In this document: positions 32,123 to 40,655 of the stretch, one piece after another
How the letters are laid out: the number at the start of each line of letters is the position of its first letter
Numbering within the stretch: position 1 is the first letter of the stretch
DNA from: an uncultured Acetatifactor sp.
GTDB taxonomy: Bacteria; Bacillota; Clostridia; Lachnospirales; Lachnospiraceae
Reading direction: 5' to 3'
DNA: 64,000 nucleotides
NCBI GenBank assembly: GCA_949840935.1
Contig: CATKXX010000009.1
Coordinates: 1 to 64,000, forward strand
Translations under genes and position numbers: made by a program
The notes under the pieces: model-generated
Told to the model about the DNA's origin: nothing
The model's database searches: none
What the model saw: only the letters and a program-made list of their open reading frames with translations

Positions 32123-32224
32123 AATTGATTCCCACCTCCTTGATTTTTTCCGTCCTAAACTAAAACATTTTCCTTTAAAATTATACTATTAAACAAATTT
32201 GAATTCAAGCGTTGGAAACTCTTT

Positions 32225-33022
32225 TTAATCCCACCAGAAATACCAGATCGGGGATACGGCTATACATGCCGCCAATTCGTTTAAAGTCCCCGTTCCTGTA
32301 CACTGGGTGACCCTGTCCTCTGTAAACGCAAAGTGCTCTTTGGCTACCTGCATGGAATCCTCCTCCGGGATTGGGGCCGGTACGCGCATTTCCATAACGT
32401 CGTGGGAAATGGTCACGGGCACTGCGCAGTATTTCTCATACCAATATTTGCAGATTGCCATCATTTCCTCTACGCCGGGACATTCATTCCATCCGCCAAA
32501 GGGTACGTATGCCACCAGCTCCCAGGGCCTGGTAGTCGGGGCCTTCAGCAATATCGTCTCCATGATCCCGCCAGACCGGTAATCCAGAAAGGCCATATAT
32601 CTGTCCACAGCCTCCGGCTCCTCCTCAAAATCACCCATAAATTCTTCCATACCCGGGCCTTCTTCACCAAAATCCTCCATTAACTGGTTATTCAGCAATT
32701 CCTCACCGGATTTCAGATCCGCCTTTAAGACCTCCTCCAGCGAATATCCGTCTTTTTTCACGAAACCCAGATACTCCGCCAGTATGTCATCCGAGGGGAT
32801 CAATACCGGTGTGAAGCCCTCCTGCTGCCCCTGCAGTACGGCTTCTTCATAGGCATCCATCACATCCTCATAGCTTGCCTTCTCTGAAAAAATCCGACAG
32901 GGGCATCCCAGCTGGGCAACAATATCCCGGGTGGCCTGCTTTGCCTGCTCCAAAGCCAGTTCGCAGCCGTCCTGCAGCGCGCCGTCTGTATGTTGATCCT
33001 GCTTCTTCCCATTGTCAAACAT
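32225..33022 (-). CDS. DUF4253-domain protein
   Basis: 265 residues. The C-terminal half has WELVAYVPFGGWNECP and YWYEKYCAVPVTISHDVMEM, matching DUF4253, an unassigned family often near immunity-like genes. The N-terminal half is acidic and helical. GGAGGTGAAAAG precedes the ATG. Confidence 0.8.
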   Translation of the reverse strand: MFDNGKKQDQHTDGALQDGCELALEQAKQATRDIVAQLGCPCRIFSEKASYEDVMDAYEEAVLQGQQEGFTPVLIPSDDILAEYLGFVKKDGYSLEEVLKADLKSGEELLNNQLMEDFGEEGPGMEEFMGDFEEEPEAVDRYMAFLDYRSGGIMETILLKAPTTRPWELVAYVPFGGWNECPGVEEMMAICKYWYEKYCAVPVTISHDVMEMRVPAPIPEEDSMQVAKEHFAFTEDRVTQCTGTGTLNELAACIAVSPIWYFWWD

Positions 33023-33120
33023 GCTTTCTTTTCACCTCCATTTATTACCATTCTACAATAAATCACCTACTATTACAATAAGCACTTTGGAGGCTTAGGA
33101 AGACCCTGTTGAGGGCTGCA

Positions 33121-33612
33121 TCAGTATTCCGGCAGTTTTGTAAAGTCAACCCGTTTCCCGTCAGCCACGCCTACATAAAGATCATCTGTATTTCGTCCAA
33201 TTTTCAGATAATGCTCTATGACAAATTTAGCGGTATATGGCATCTCCAATGCCGATAATTCCGAAAATGTAAACCATCTGCTTATTCCTTCCGCAGATTC
33301 TATATGATCATCCGTCTCGTTGTCCAATTCCGCAAAAAAATAATAATTCTGCCGGATTTCTCCTTTTATTCTCCGCAAAGTAATATACCGCAGCGACAGG
33401 TTCCGGATACCCTTTTCACCGATTTCCAATTCTTCTTTCAATTCTCTCAATACACATGCTTTTGGATCGTTTATTTCACTTTCTTCAAAATGTCCACCCG
33501 CGGATCCCACCCATGTATCGCTCACAACTCTGCCGCACTGCCGGAAAAGCAATAACATTTTATCCCCCTTTGTTATGTATATAGAGGTCATATTCCTCAG
33601 TTTCTCATCCAT
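33121..33612 (-). CDS. NUDIX hydrolase
   Basis: 163 residues. The Nudix box begins at GGHFEES and ends RELKEELEI (about 40-63), with the REUxEE core intact. It hydrolyses a nucleoside-diphosphate-linked compound of unknown identity. It lies in a run of short cargo-like genes. Confidence 0.88.
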   Translation of the reverse strand: MDEKLRNMTSIYITKGDKMLLLFRQCGRVVSDTWVGSAGGHFEESEINDPKACVLRELKEELEIGEKGIRNLSLRYITLRRIKGEIRQNYYFFAELDNETDDHIESAEGISRWFTFSELSALEMPYTAKFVIEHYLKIGRNTDDLYVGVADGKRVDFTKLPEY

Positions 33613-33687
33613 TTACACTACCCCCTGTTATCATCTGTTATTTATGTTTCTGTCAGCAAAATCCCCTGCCGCCTGCCTGTTGTTCTT

Positions 33688-34755
33688 TTATATAATCTCT
33701 GATGCCAGGATTGCACGGATCTTCTTTGCCTTTGCCGTGGAAAGCCCGCCGTTTGAAATATCAACGTTCAGTAAGATCGGATGATTGTATTCTTTTACAA
33801 AGAAACCTTCTTCTTTTAATTCTGCCAAGGCTTCCACACAAAGATCGATTAATTTATCCCGAAACCGCTTAACTTTATTTTCCGCTCCCAAAGCCCGGCT
33901 GTATGCGGAAATTTCCTTACATATCGGGTCAAACAGGTAAAGCGCAAGGGGCGCATCACAGCACCATTCACTTATGCAATAGGTAAAATAGCTTTTTTCG
34001 GAAGGATATTTTGCCACACATTCTTCCAGATGAGCTTTTGTATTTGCTGCAGCTGCAACCATAGTGCCTTCATCATCAATATATAAACCGAAGGAGATAA
34101 TTTCTTCATGTCCATATGTTTTTTTAATCTGACGAAATGATTCCTGCGCGGCTTGTTTCAATAATCCCTTCCTGCCTGCAAAATCAAAAGGCACAGGCTT
34201 TGGCATAACAACAAGCCTTTTCACAAATTCATCAAAAGTATGCGCTACCGTACTTGTAATTTCCCAGTAAAATTTTTCATTGATATTTCGCCAATCATCG
34301 CCTGAAGGTTCCCCTGCCGAACCGCATTTTGATTTCCTTGTTATAAATATCACCGTCGGTTCGCCGTCCGGCCCGCAGTCCATATAATTCAGGACAAAGA
34401 ATTCGTAGTCAGCATCCCAATTCTCCCCGATAATAAGTAGATTGGGTATATCATAAAAGAGGCCTGGACTGTCGTGTATCGGCTCAAAGGCAGTACGGCC
34501 GATCGGATTGATATGATTAATCTTCACATATCTGATCGCGTTGCCGGATTGGTCACAAACAGGAACGCCATTGCGCTTAAGGAAACCGCCATTTTGAGAA
34601 TTTGCGGAAAGCTCAATGTATGAAGCAGGCAGTTTAACGCCGAGCCGTTTCTCCAACGCCGTCATTTCATCATCGGTCGGTAACGGAAGCGTAAATCTTT
34701 CATTCATTTCCGGTTTCCACAATTTATCAAAATCAGTATTCGCAAAATATTTCAT
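33688..34755 (-). CDS. SMI1/KNR4-family protein with DUF4303-like C-terminus
   Basis: 355 residues from the ATG after AAAGGAG. The N-terminal SMI1/KNR4 fold (TALEKRLGVKLPASYIELSA about 30-49, and NWDADYEFFVLNY) is widely used as immunity protein against polymorphic toxins. The C-terminal part (about 190-350; EEIISFGLYIDDEGTMVAAA) resembles DUF4303. No partner toxin is nearby. An immunity or signalling role is inferred. Confidence 0.75.
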   Translation of the reverse strand: MKYFANTDFDKLWKPEMNERFTLPLPTDDEMTALEKRLGVKLPASYIELSANSQNGGFLKRNGVPVCDQSGNAIRYVKINHINPIGRTAFEPIHDSPGLFYDIPNLLIIGENWDADYEFFVLNYMDCGPDGEPTVIFITRKSKCGSAGEPSGDDWRNINEKFYWEITSTVAHTFDEFVKRLVVMPKPVPFDFAGRKGLLKQAAQESFRQIKKTYGHEEIISFGLYIDDEGTMVAAAANTKAHLEECVAKYPSEKSYFTYCISEWCCDAPLALYLFDPICKEISAYSRALGAENKVKRFRDKLIDLCVEALAELKEEGFFVKEYNHPILLNVDISNGGLSTAKAKKIRAILASEII

Positions 34756-34774
34756 TCCAACCACTCTCCTTTCC

Positions 34775-35563
34775 TCAAAAGCATCCGCTTTCTCCTTCCG
34801 CATCATCTGCTTCTTTGAATGCTATAGCGGTAAATTCGCCCGGTATTTTCTCATTTGTCCAGGCCGGATGTTCATCAAACTTTCTGAGAGAAAAACCACA
34901 GTCTATAATGGAATTTATTATTTCGCTGACGGTGTATTTCCTATAGCTGCATTTAGGCATCTTCCTGCGGACGTCGTCGTCAAAGAAACGGGCATGGGCC
35001 ATTTCTCCTTCAAAAACCTCTGTGGAAAAATATCCCCTGGATGGCTGTTCAAGCTCTAATATATCGGCTATCTTTGTAAATGGATGAAAATCACTGCATA
35101 TCATTTTCCCGCCCTTTTTCAAAAGGGAATACATCATGCGCATAAATCCGTCGATATCATGAAAAAAATGTAAGATACCACCCTCCATGAAGACCACGTC
35201 AAAACAGCCTCCATATTTTGTTATGTCAATATCCATGATATCGCATACCTCAAAATGGATTTCCGCTCCAGCAGCTTCGGCTGTCTCCATAGCATACCTT
35301 TTATTGTCTTCCGAAATGTCGAAGACCGTCACCTGCGCTCCCAGCAGGGCCAGCGGTATTGCCTTCTTCCCGCAGGAACCACAGATATTAGCTACCTTAA
35401 TACCATCATAGCGATCAAAGTATCCGGCATACTGCTTTAACATTTTAATCGGGTTTTCCATATCCTTCCTGGCCCTCTCAGAGGGCGTACCTGATGTCCT
35501 CACCCAAAATTCATAGGCATTATACTCCCATGCTTTCTTGTTTTGCAGGCTGTATTCATTCAT
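34775..35563 (-). CDS. SAM-dependent methyltransferase (class I)
   Basis: 262 residues. The ANICGSCGKKAIPLALLGA stretch (about 58-76) stands in for motif I, FDISEDN is the acidic SAM-ribose loop, and MEGGILHFFHD is the post-motif region. Cys/Gly in the glycine loop is unusual but seen in this subfamily. Substrate unknown. Confidence 0.84.
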   Translation of the reverse strand: MNEYSLQNKKAWEYNAYEFWVRTSGTPSERARKDMENPIKMLKQYAGYFDRYDGIKVANICGSCGKKAIPLALLGAQVTVFDISEDNKRYAMETAEAAGAEIHFEVCDIMDIDITKYGGCFDVVFMEGGILHFFHDIDGFMRMMYSLLKKGGKMICSDFHPFTKIADILELEQPSRGYFSTEVFEGEMAHARFFDDDVRRKMPKCSYRKYTVSEIINSIIDCGFSLRKFDEHPAWTNEKIPGEFTAIAFKEADDAEGESGCF

Positions 35564-35597
35564 CTGTTCTTTCCCTCCCTTATATCTGTTCTCTTTC

Positions 35598-35624
35598 GCC
35601 CTTACTTATGGTACGGCGTCCCAT
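35598..35624. repeat. Duplicate of the rlmH 3' end (left copy)
   Basis: 27 bp matching 36713-36739 at 26 positions in the same orientation. It repeats the last codons of rlmH (encoding GTPYHK and the stop) outside any gene. With the other copy it brackets the Rpn-nuclease gene. Confidence 0.8.
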
Positions 35625-35713
35625 AACATACTCAAATGTGAAAAACGGCCCTATATTATTCTGTCAAACAAGGCAGAACACTTAAAATGCTCTGCCCTGT
35701 TATACTCCTGCTC

Positions 35714-36523
35714 TTAGATGATGTGATATTCCTCGTAAAGTTCCTGGCGAAATTCTTCATCCTGTGATACTCTAATAATATCAGATAGCCGACCGTCTTC
35801 ATTTAGAAACATTATCAGTTTTGCCATCTTTTTTTCTCCATGTTTTTCTCCGATTTTCTGATTTTCCTGATCTCTCATCAATAATGTCATATACTCATGC
35901 CTCCATTTCCTGTTTTTCTTGGCTTCCTGCACAGCTTCTTCCAATTTCTCAACATAGGTGTCTTCCGGCTTCTGACCTGCCACATAGTCCAGAAATGCCT
36001 TTAATTCTCTGCTGACATCATCCATTGTCCCATCTGCGTTCAGAAATATCTTTACCGCTTCATCCCCCATGGAAATACCATTATCTTCCTTACAGATATT
36101 TTCAAAGGTATAGATATGCCGCCCTTTCCCATATAAATCAAAGGGACAGATAAATATAATATAGCTTTTGTTCAGTTTTTTATAATGCTGTCCCGCATCC
36201 ACAAGCTGCAGGTCAATAATTCCCTGATAATATCTGCTTCTCTTCGGCAATTCCTTTGTATCACTGACCTGCATTTCTATGTCGTAAACCGTCTCCCTGC
36301 CGTCCTTAACATAAACATCCAGTCTGACGCTATGGGCATCCATATCTACATTGATACTCTTCTGCAGTTCCGGATATTCAATATGGTCAATCTTTAAATC
36401 CGGGAGAATCCTCTGCAATAACCCTTTGCACAACTCCGGATTCTGCATGACCTTGCCAAACAGGAAATCATTGGATATGCTCAAATCTTCCCATTGAATC
36501 TGTTTTGTATCTATGTTTTCCAT
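35714..36523 (-). CDS. Rpn-family PD-(D/E)XK nuclease / putative transposase
   Basis: 269 residues. The N-terminal SNDFLFGKVM, the VRLDVYVKDGRETVYDIEMQ core (Asp and E-x-Q nuclease motif) and the SRYYQGIID segment match the PD-(D/E)XK nuclease family transposase group related to RpnA. Members promote recA-independent recombination in E. coli or act in defence. The repeat pair around it suggests it arrived as a unit. Confidence 0.85.
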   Translation of the reverse strand: MENIDTKQIQWEDLSISNDFLFGKVMQNPELCKGLLQRILPDLKIDHIEYPELQKSINVDMDAHSVRLDVYVKDGRETVYDIEMQVSDTKELPKRSRYYQGIIDLQLVDAGQHYKKLNKSYIIFICPFDLYGKGRHIYTFENICKEDNGISMGDEAVKIFLNADGTMDDVSRELKAFLDYVAGQKPEDTYVEKLEEAVQEAKKNRKWRHEYMTLLMRDQENQKIGEKHGEKKMAKLIMFLNEDGRLSDIIRVSQDEEFRQELYEEYHII

Positions 36524-36712
36524 TCCTCAACTTGCCTTCTTCCAAAAATACTTCCGGAAAACGCTGTGGATTTCAAATCTCTGTCATCTCTTACTCCTAT
36601 TATATACAGCATCCTGACAAATTACAATAAAAGGAGAAATTATCGCCTGGCATTTTTGTAATGTCAATGTCTTCATAACAACTCTGCATCGAACTCCCTG
36701 TTTTGTAAAATT

Positions 36713-36739
36713 GCCCTCACTTATGGTACGGCGTCCCAT
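36713..36739. repeat. rlmH 3' end, right copy of the 27-bp direct repeat
   Basis: The copy inside the live rlmH gene, covering its last codons and stop. SCC elements of staphylococci integrate at the equivalent place in rlmH (orfX). Confidence 0.8.
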
Positions 36740-37196
36740 TCATAATACAGAATGCCCTGTAAATCTGCTCTGTCAGAATCACCCGCATGAGCTGGTGGGG
36801 GAAAGTCATATCCGAAAAACTGAGCGCCATGTCTGACTTCTTCCGCACGGTTTCATGCAGCCCCAGGGAACCTCCTATCACAAAAATCAGGTGACTGGTG
36901 CCGTTTACCGCCAGCTTCCCCATCCATCCGGCAAATTCCTCTGAAGAAAACTTTTTCCCACCGATCTCCAAAGTACAGACAAAGGCGCCATTCCGGATCT
37001 TCTCCAGAATGCGCCCTGCCTCTTTTTCCTTAATCTGCTCCATAACAGCGGCACTCGCTCCCTCGGGAGTCTTCTCGTCCGTTACCTCGACAATCTCCAG
37101 CTTACAATACCGCGAAAGTCGCTTCGCATATTCCGCAACGGCTTCCCTGTAAAATCCTTCCTTCACCTTCCCCACACAGACGATCGTTATCCTCAC
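36717..37196 (-). CDS. rlmH: 23S rRNA (pseudouridine1915-N3)-methyltransferase RlmH
   Basis: 159 residues from a GTG giving the usual RITIVCVGKVKE start; an ATG 12 bp upstream is possible. SPOUT knot motifs are present: FVIGGSLGLHE and FSDMTFPHQLMRVILTEQIYRAF, ending GTPYHK. It methylates pseudouridine 1915 of 23S rRNA on 70S ribosomes. Its 3' end is duplicated about 1.1 kb downstream. Confidence 0.94.
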   Translation of the reverse strand: MRITIVCVGKVKEGFYREAVAEYAKRLSRYCKLEIVEVTDEKTPEGASAAVMEQIKEKEAGRILEKIRNGAFVCTLEIGGKKFSSEEFAGWMGKLAVNGTSHLIFVIGGSLGLHETVRKKSDMALSFSDMTFPHQLMRVILTEQIYRAFCIMNGTPYHK

Positions 37197-37200
37197 CCCG

Positions 37201-38064
37201 TTACTCATCCTTCCCGAACACCATCTCATATACCTGGTCATCTATAAACTGTTCCAGGAAATCCTGATCCAGATTTACGAACTGATGGTTCAGCCTTTCG
37301 CGTATGTATGCCGTCCGGTTAAAGTACCGGATTTCCTCAGAGTCGTCGGATATGCCAATCTCCCTGTCTATCTCCCGGCCGTCCAGCTGCTGGCGGCACC
37401 AGTCCAGCATAGTGTTCCGCAGGGAATTCTCCGATGCTGCCTTTCCGGCAAAGCTTTTGGCATTTTTCATGGAGACCACCCCAGCTACCACGAACAGGAC
37501 AAAGATTGCGCCCATGACGCCATAGAACAGATAGGGGTTCCCGAGCTTCAGAGGAAGTATGCCAAGCACACCCAGCACAACCGCCAGCAGCCCCAGCGCC
37601 CCCAGGATCAGCAGCACCCACGCAGAGGATCTGTTCTCGTCGGCGCGCTGGGAACTGTCCTGATACAGGGAGCTGCTTCCGAAAGCCCTGCGGGCAGCGA
37701 CAGCCTCCCGCAGCTGCTCCTCCGCTCCCTCCCCATCGGTCGTCTCTCCGTCAGCCCCGGGGCCATCCTCTGTCTTCCGGTTTTCCTGTACCAGAAAGAC
37801 CTGCATGACCCCCACGGCCTTCTGTTTGCTCCTCTTGTCTACCAGAAGCTCACAAAGGCCGTCGCTTTCATCACGCTTAAGCTCCACGCTCAGAATCTGA
37901 TTACTTTTCAGAAAAACCTCCAGTGACCTCATCTGATCTTCATCGCCAAAGGTCAGCGTCACCTGCTCATCCACCTGTTCTTCCTCTACCAGCTCGCAGC
38001 CACAGTCGGCACAGACTGTAAACCCTTCCCGATACTCGCTCTTACACTTTGGACACCATGGCAT
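37201..38064 (-). CDS. Zinc-ribbon, DUF2007-like membrane protein
   Basis: 287 residues from the ATG of MPWCPKCKSEY. A CPKC...CADC zinc ribbon (4-24) is followed by a DUF2007-like segment (about 35-95, signal-transducing fold), an acidic linker, two membrane helices (about 150-205) and a charged C-terminus. It lies 4 bp from the rlmH start. Function unknown. Confidence 0.75.
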   Translation of the reverse strand: MPWCPKCKSEYREGFTVCADCGCELVEEEQVDEQVTLTFGDEDQMRSLEVFLKSNQILSVELKRDESDGLCELLVDKRSKQKAVGVMQVFLVQENRKTEDGPGADGETTDGEGAEEQLREAVAARRAFGSSSLYQDSSQRADENRSSAWVLLILGALGLLAVVLGVLGILPLKLGNPYLFYGVMGAIFVLFVVAGVVSMKNAKSFAGKAASENSLRNTMLDWCRQQLDGREIDREIGISDDSEEIRYFNRTAYIRERLNHQFVNLDQDFLEQFIDDQVYEMVFGKDE

Positions 38065-38252
38065 ACTATTACCCTCTTTCTCCATGTGAGCCCCCCGGGT
38101 AATCCCTTTCCTCATCCATCCTGCTTTACCAGTACAACGATCCCATGATTTCCAGTTTCTCCGAAGTACTCCCAATCTGCCGCAGCCGCAGCGGCATCCC
38201 CGTCATCAGCACCCTTACTGCCAGTCTCTCAAATCAGAAATACCTGACGGCT

Positions 38253-39641
38253 TTACCCCCGGGCGGTCAGATACTCGTCAATGCCCTTTGCCGCCGCTTT
38301 CCCGGCGCCCATGGCAAGGATCACCGTAGCCGCACCGGTAACGGCGTCACCGCCGGCGTAAACGCCCTCCTTTGTAGTCTGCCCGTTTTCTTCCTCCGCC
38401 ACAATGCATTTCCACTTATTGGTCTCCAGCCCTTCCGTGGTAGAGGAAATCAGAGGATTCGGGGAAGTGCCCAGGGACATGATCACCGTATCCAGCTCCA
38501 TCACAAACTCGGAGCCGGGAATCTCCACGGGACGGCGCCTGCCGGAAGCATCCGGCTCGCCAAGCTCCATGCGGATACATCTCATGCCGGTAACCCAGCC
38601 TTTCTCGTCCGCCAGGATTTCCACCGGATTGGTCAGCAGGTCAAAAATGATCCCCTCCTCTTTCGCGTGGTGAACCTCCTCCACCCTGGCGGGAAGCTCC
38701 TCCTCACTCCTGCGGTATACGATATGTACCTCGGCACCCAGACGGAGGGCGGTTCTCGCCGCATCCATGGCCACATTGCCGCCGCCTACCACAGCCACCT
38801 TCTTACTCTGCATGATGGGAGTATTGGAATTCCCGTCAAAGGCCTTCATCAGGTTGCTCCTGGTCAGATACTCGTTGGCGGAAAATACGCCGTTGGAGTT
38901 CTCCCCGGGAATCCCCATAAACTTGGGAAGCCCCGCTCCGGATCCGATAAACACGGCCTCAAAGCCCTCCTCCTCTATCAGCTCGTCAATGGTAACAGCC
39001 TTACCCACCACCACATTTGTCTCAATCTTAACGCCCAGCGCCTTGACGTTCTCAATCTCCTTCGCCACCACATCCTGCTTGGGCAAACGGAATTCGGGAA
39101 TCCCATACACCAACACTCCGCCGGGCTCGTGCAGCGCCTCAAAGATGGTCACGTCATAGCCCATTTTCGCCAGGTCGCCGGCACAGGTCAGGCCAGCGGG
39201 GCCGGAACCGATCACAGCGACGCTTTTGCCTTTCTTTTCCACTGCGCCCTCCGGCTTGATACCATTCTCCCTGGCCCAGTCTGCCACGAAACGCTCCAGC
39301 TTGCCGATGGAGATGGGATCCCCCTTGATGCCCCGGATACACTTGCCCTCGCACTGGCTCTCCTGAGGGCATACGCGGCCACACACCGCCGGCAGCGCGC
39401 TGGACTTGCTGATGATCTGGTAAGCCTCCTCAATATTGCCGTTTTTTACCTGCCCGATAAAGGCGGGGATGTCGATCGCCACAGGGCATCCCTTGATGCA
39501 CTGCGCATTTTTACAGTTGATACATCTGGCAGCCTCGTTCATTGCCTCTTCTTTATTATACCCCAGGCACACCTCGTCAAAGTTGGTGGCGCGCTCCTTC
39601 GCATCCTGCTCTCTCACAGGGATTTTTGTCAATACATCCAT
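38253..39641 (-). CDS. nfnB: NfnB / NADPH-dependent glutamate synthase small-subunit-like flavoprotein
   Basis: 462 residues. N-terminal 4Fe-4S cysteines (CINCKNAQCIKGCP about 41-54; CGRVCPQESQCEGKC about 88-102) precede an FAD motif (VIGSGPAGL) and an NAD(P) motif (VGGGNVAMDAAR). The adjacent gene is NfnA-like, and the pair is the NADH-dependent reduced ferredoxin:NADP oxidoreductase, an electron-bifurcating enzyme of clostridia. Annotation as GltD is the main alternative; no gltB is present here. Confidence 0.88.
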   Translation of the reverse strand: MDVLTKIPVREQDAKERATNFDEVCLGYNKEEAMNEAARCINCKNAQCIKGCPVAIDIPAFIGQVKNGNIEEAYQIISKSSALPAVCGRVCPQESQCEGKCIRGIKGDPISIGKLERFVADWARENGIKPEGAVEKKGKSVAVIGSGPAGLTCAGDLAKMGYDVTIFEALHEPGGVLVYGIPEFRLPKQDVVAKEIENVKALGVKIETNVVVGKAVTIDELIEEEGFEAVFIGSGAGLPKFMGIPGENSNGVFSANEYLTRSNLMKAFDGNSNTPIMQSKKVAVVGGGNVAMDAARTALRLGAEVHIVYRRSEEELPARVEEVHHAKEEGIIFDLLTNPVEILADEKGWVTGMRCIRMELGEPDASGRRRPVEIPGSEFVMELDTVIMSLGTSPNPLISSTTEGLETNKWKCIVAEEENGQTTKEGVYAGGDAVTGAATVILAMGAGKAAAKGIDEYLTARG

Positions 39642-39764
39642 CTATTTTCTTCCTCCATCCTTCTACTTATTTCCGCTAACCTACAAGCCTTCCACTCTGC
39701 TGTTTACCATTATCTTACCGTCCCGCACTGATCTTCCTGTTTCCATCACTGATTCTTCTCACAC

Positions 39765-40640
39765 TCAGCAGTTCCCGCAGCCGCCGTGGTGGGTATCCCC
39801 CTCCTCCAGCGCAAGCATTGCCCTGCCTTCCGCAGTCTTATAAATCTGCTGACGTCTCATTGCTTCGTCAAAATTCACGCCGTGGCCGTCAAATTCAGGG
39901 CCGTCCACACAGGCGAATTTCACCTGCCCGTTCACCGTCACACGGCAGGCGCCGCACATTCCCGTGCCGTCCACCATGATAGGGTTCAGGCTGACCACGG
40001 TGGGAAGATTCAATTCCTTCGTCAGCAGGCAGACAAATTTCATCATGATCATGGGGCCGATAGCAATGCACACGTCGTACTGTTTTCCCTCCGCCACCAG
40101 ATCCTTGATGGTCTGTGTCACCATACCGCTCCTGCCATAGGAACCGTCGTCCGTGGTCACATAAAGGTTCCCCGCGACCGCCTCCATCTCCTTCTCCAGG
40201 ATCAGCAGATCCTTTGTCTTTGCCCCCACGATCACATCTGCAGCCACACCGTTTTCGTGAAGCCATTTTACCTGGGGATATACCGGTGCAGTTCCCACAC
40301 CCCCTGCCACAAACAGGATCTTCTTATTCTTCAGGCTCTCCTTATCCTCGTTGACCAGCTCCGAGGGACAGCCCAGGGGCCCTACGAAATCCCGGAAGGA
40401 ATCCCCCTCCTGCAGATCCGCCATCAGCTTCGTACCTGCTCCCACGCACTGGAACACAATGGTAATGGTACCTTTCTCCCTGTCATAATCACAGATGGTC
40501 AGAGGAATCCTCTCCCCCTCGTCATCCATCCTGACAATGACAAACTGGCCGGGAAGGCATCTCTTTGCCACCCTTGCCGCCTCTACCTCCATCAGGTAAA
40601 TGTTTGTGGTAAGCTCGCTCTTTTTTACAATTTTATACAT
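39765..40640 (-). CDS. nfnA: NfnA / dihydroorotate dehydrogenase electron-transfer-like FAD protein
   Basis: 291 residues. FAD-binding segment RIPLTICDYD (about 44-53), NAD motif FVAGGVGTAPVYPQ and the 2Fe-2S cysteines GTGMCGACRVTV ... FACVDGPEF. It is the small subunit partner of the NfnB-like protein downstream, with both on the minus strand 123 bp apart. Confidence 0.9.
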   Translation of the reverse strand: MYKIVKKSELTTNIYLMEVEAARVAKRCLPGQFVIVRMDDEGERIPLTICDYDREKGTITIVFQCVGAGTKLMADLQEGDSFRDFVGPLGCPSELVNEDKESLKNKKILFVAGGVGTAPVYPQVKWLHENGVAADVIVGAKTKDLLILEKEMEAVAGNLYVTTDDGSYGRSGMVTQTIKDLVAEGKQYDVCIAIGPMIMMKFVCLLTKELNLPTVVSLNPIMVDGTGMCGACRVTVNGQVKFACVDGPEFDGHGVNFDEAMRRQQIYKTAEGRAMLALEEGDTHHGGCGNC

Positions 40641-40655
40641 ATCTTTTCCACCTCT

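Noticed and set aside
35714..36523. Ordinary IS element
   Set aside because: No terminal inverted repeats and no DDE transposase; the bracketing repeat is the rlmH end, which suggests site-specific integration.
38253..40640. Plain glutamate synthase (GltBD)
   Set aside because: No large GltB subunit is adjacent; the NfnA-like partner fits the bifurcating NfnAB enzyme better.
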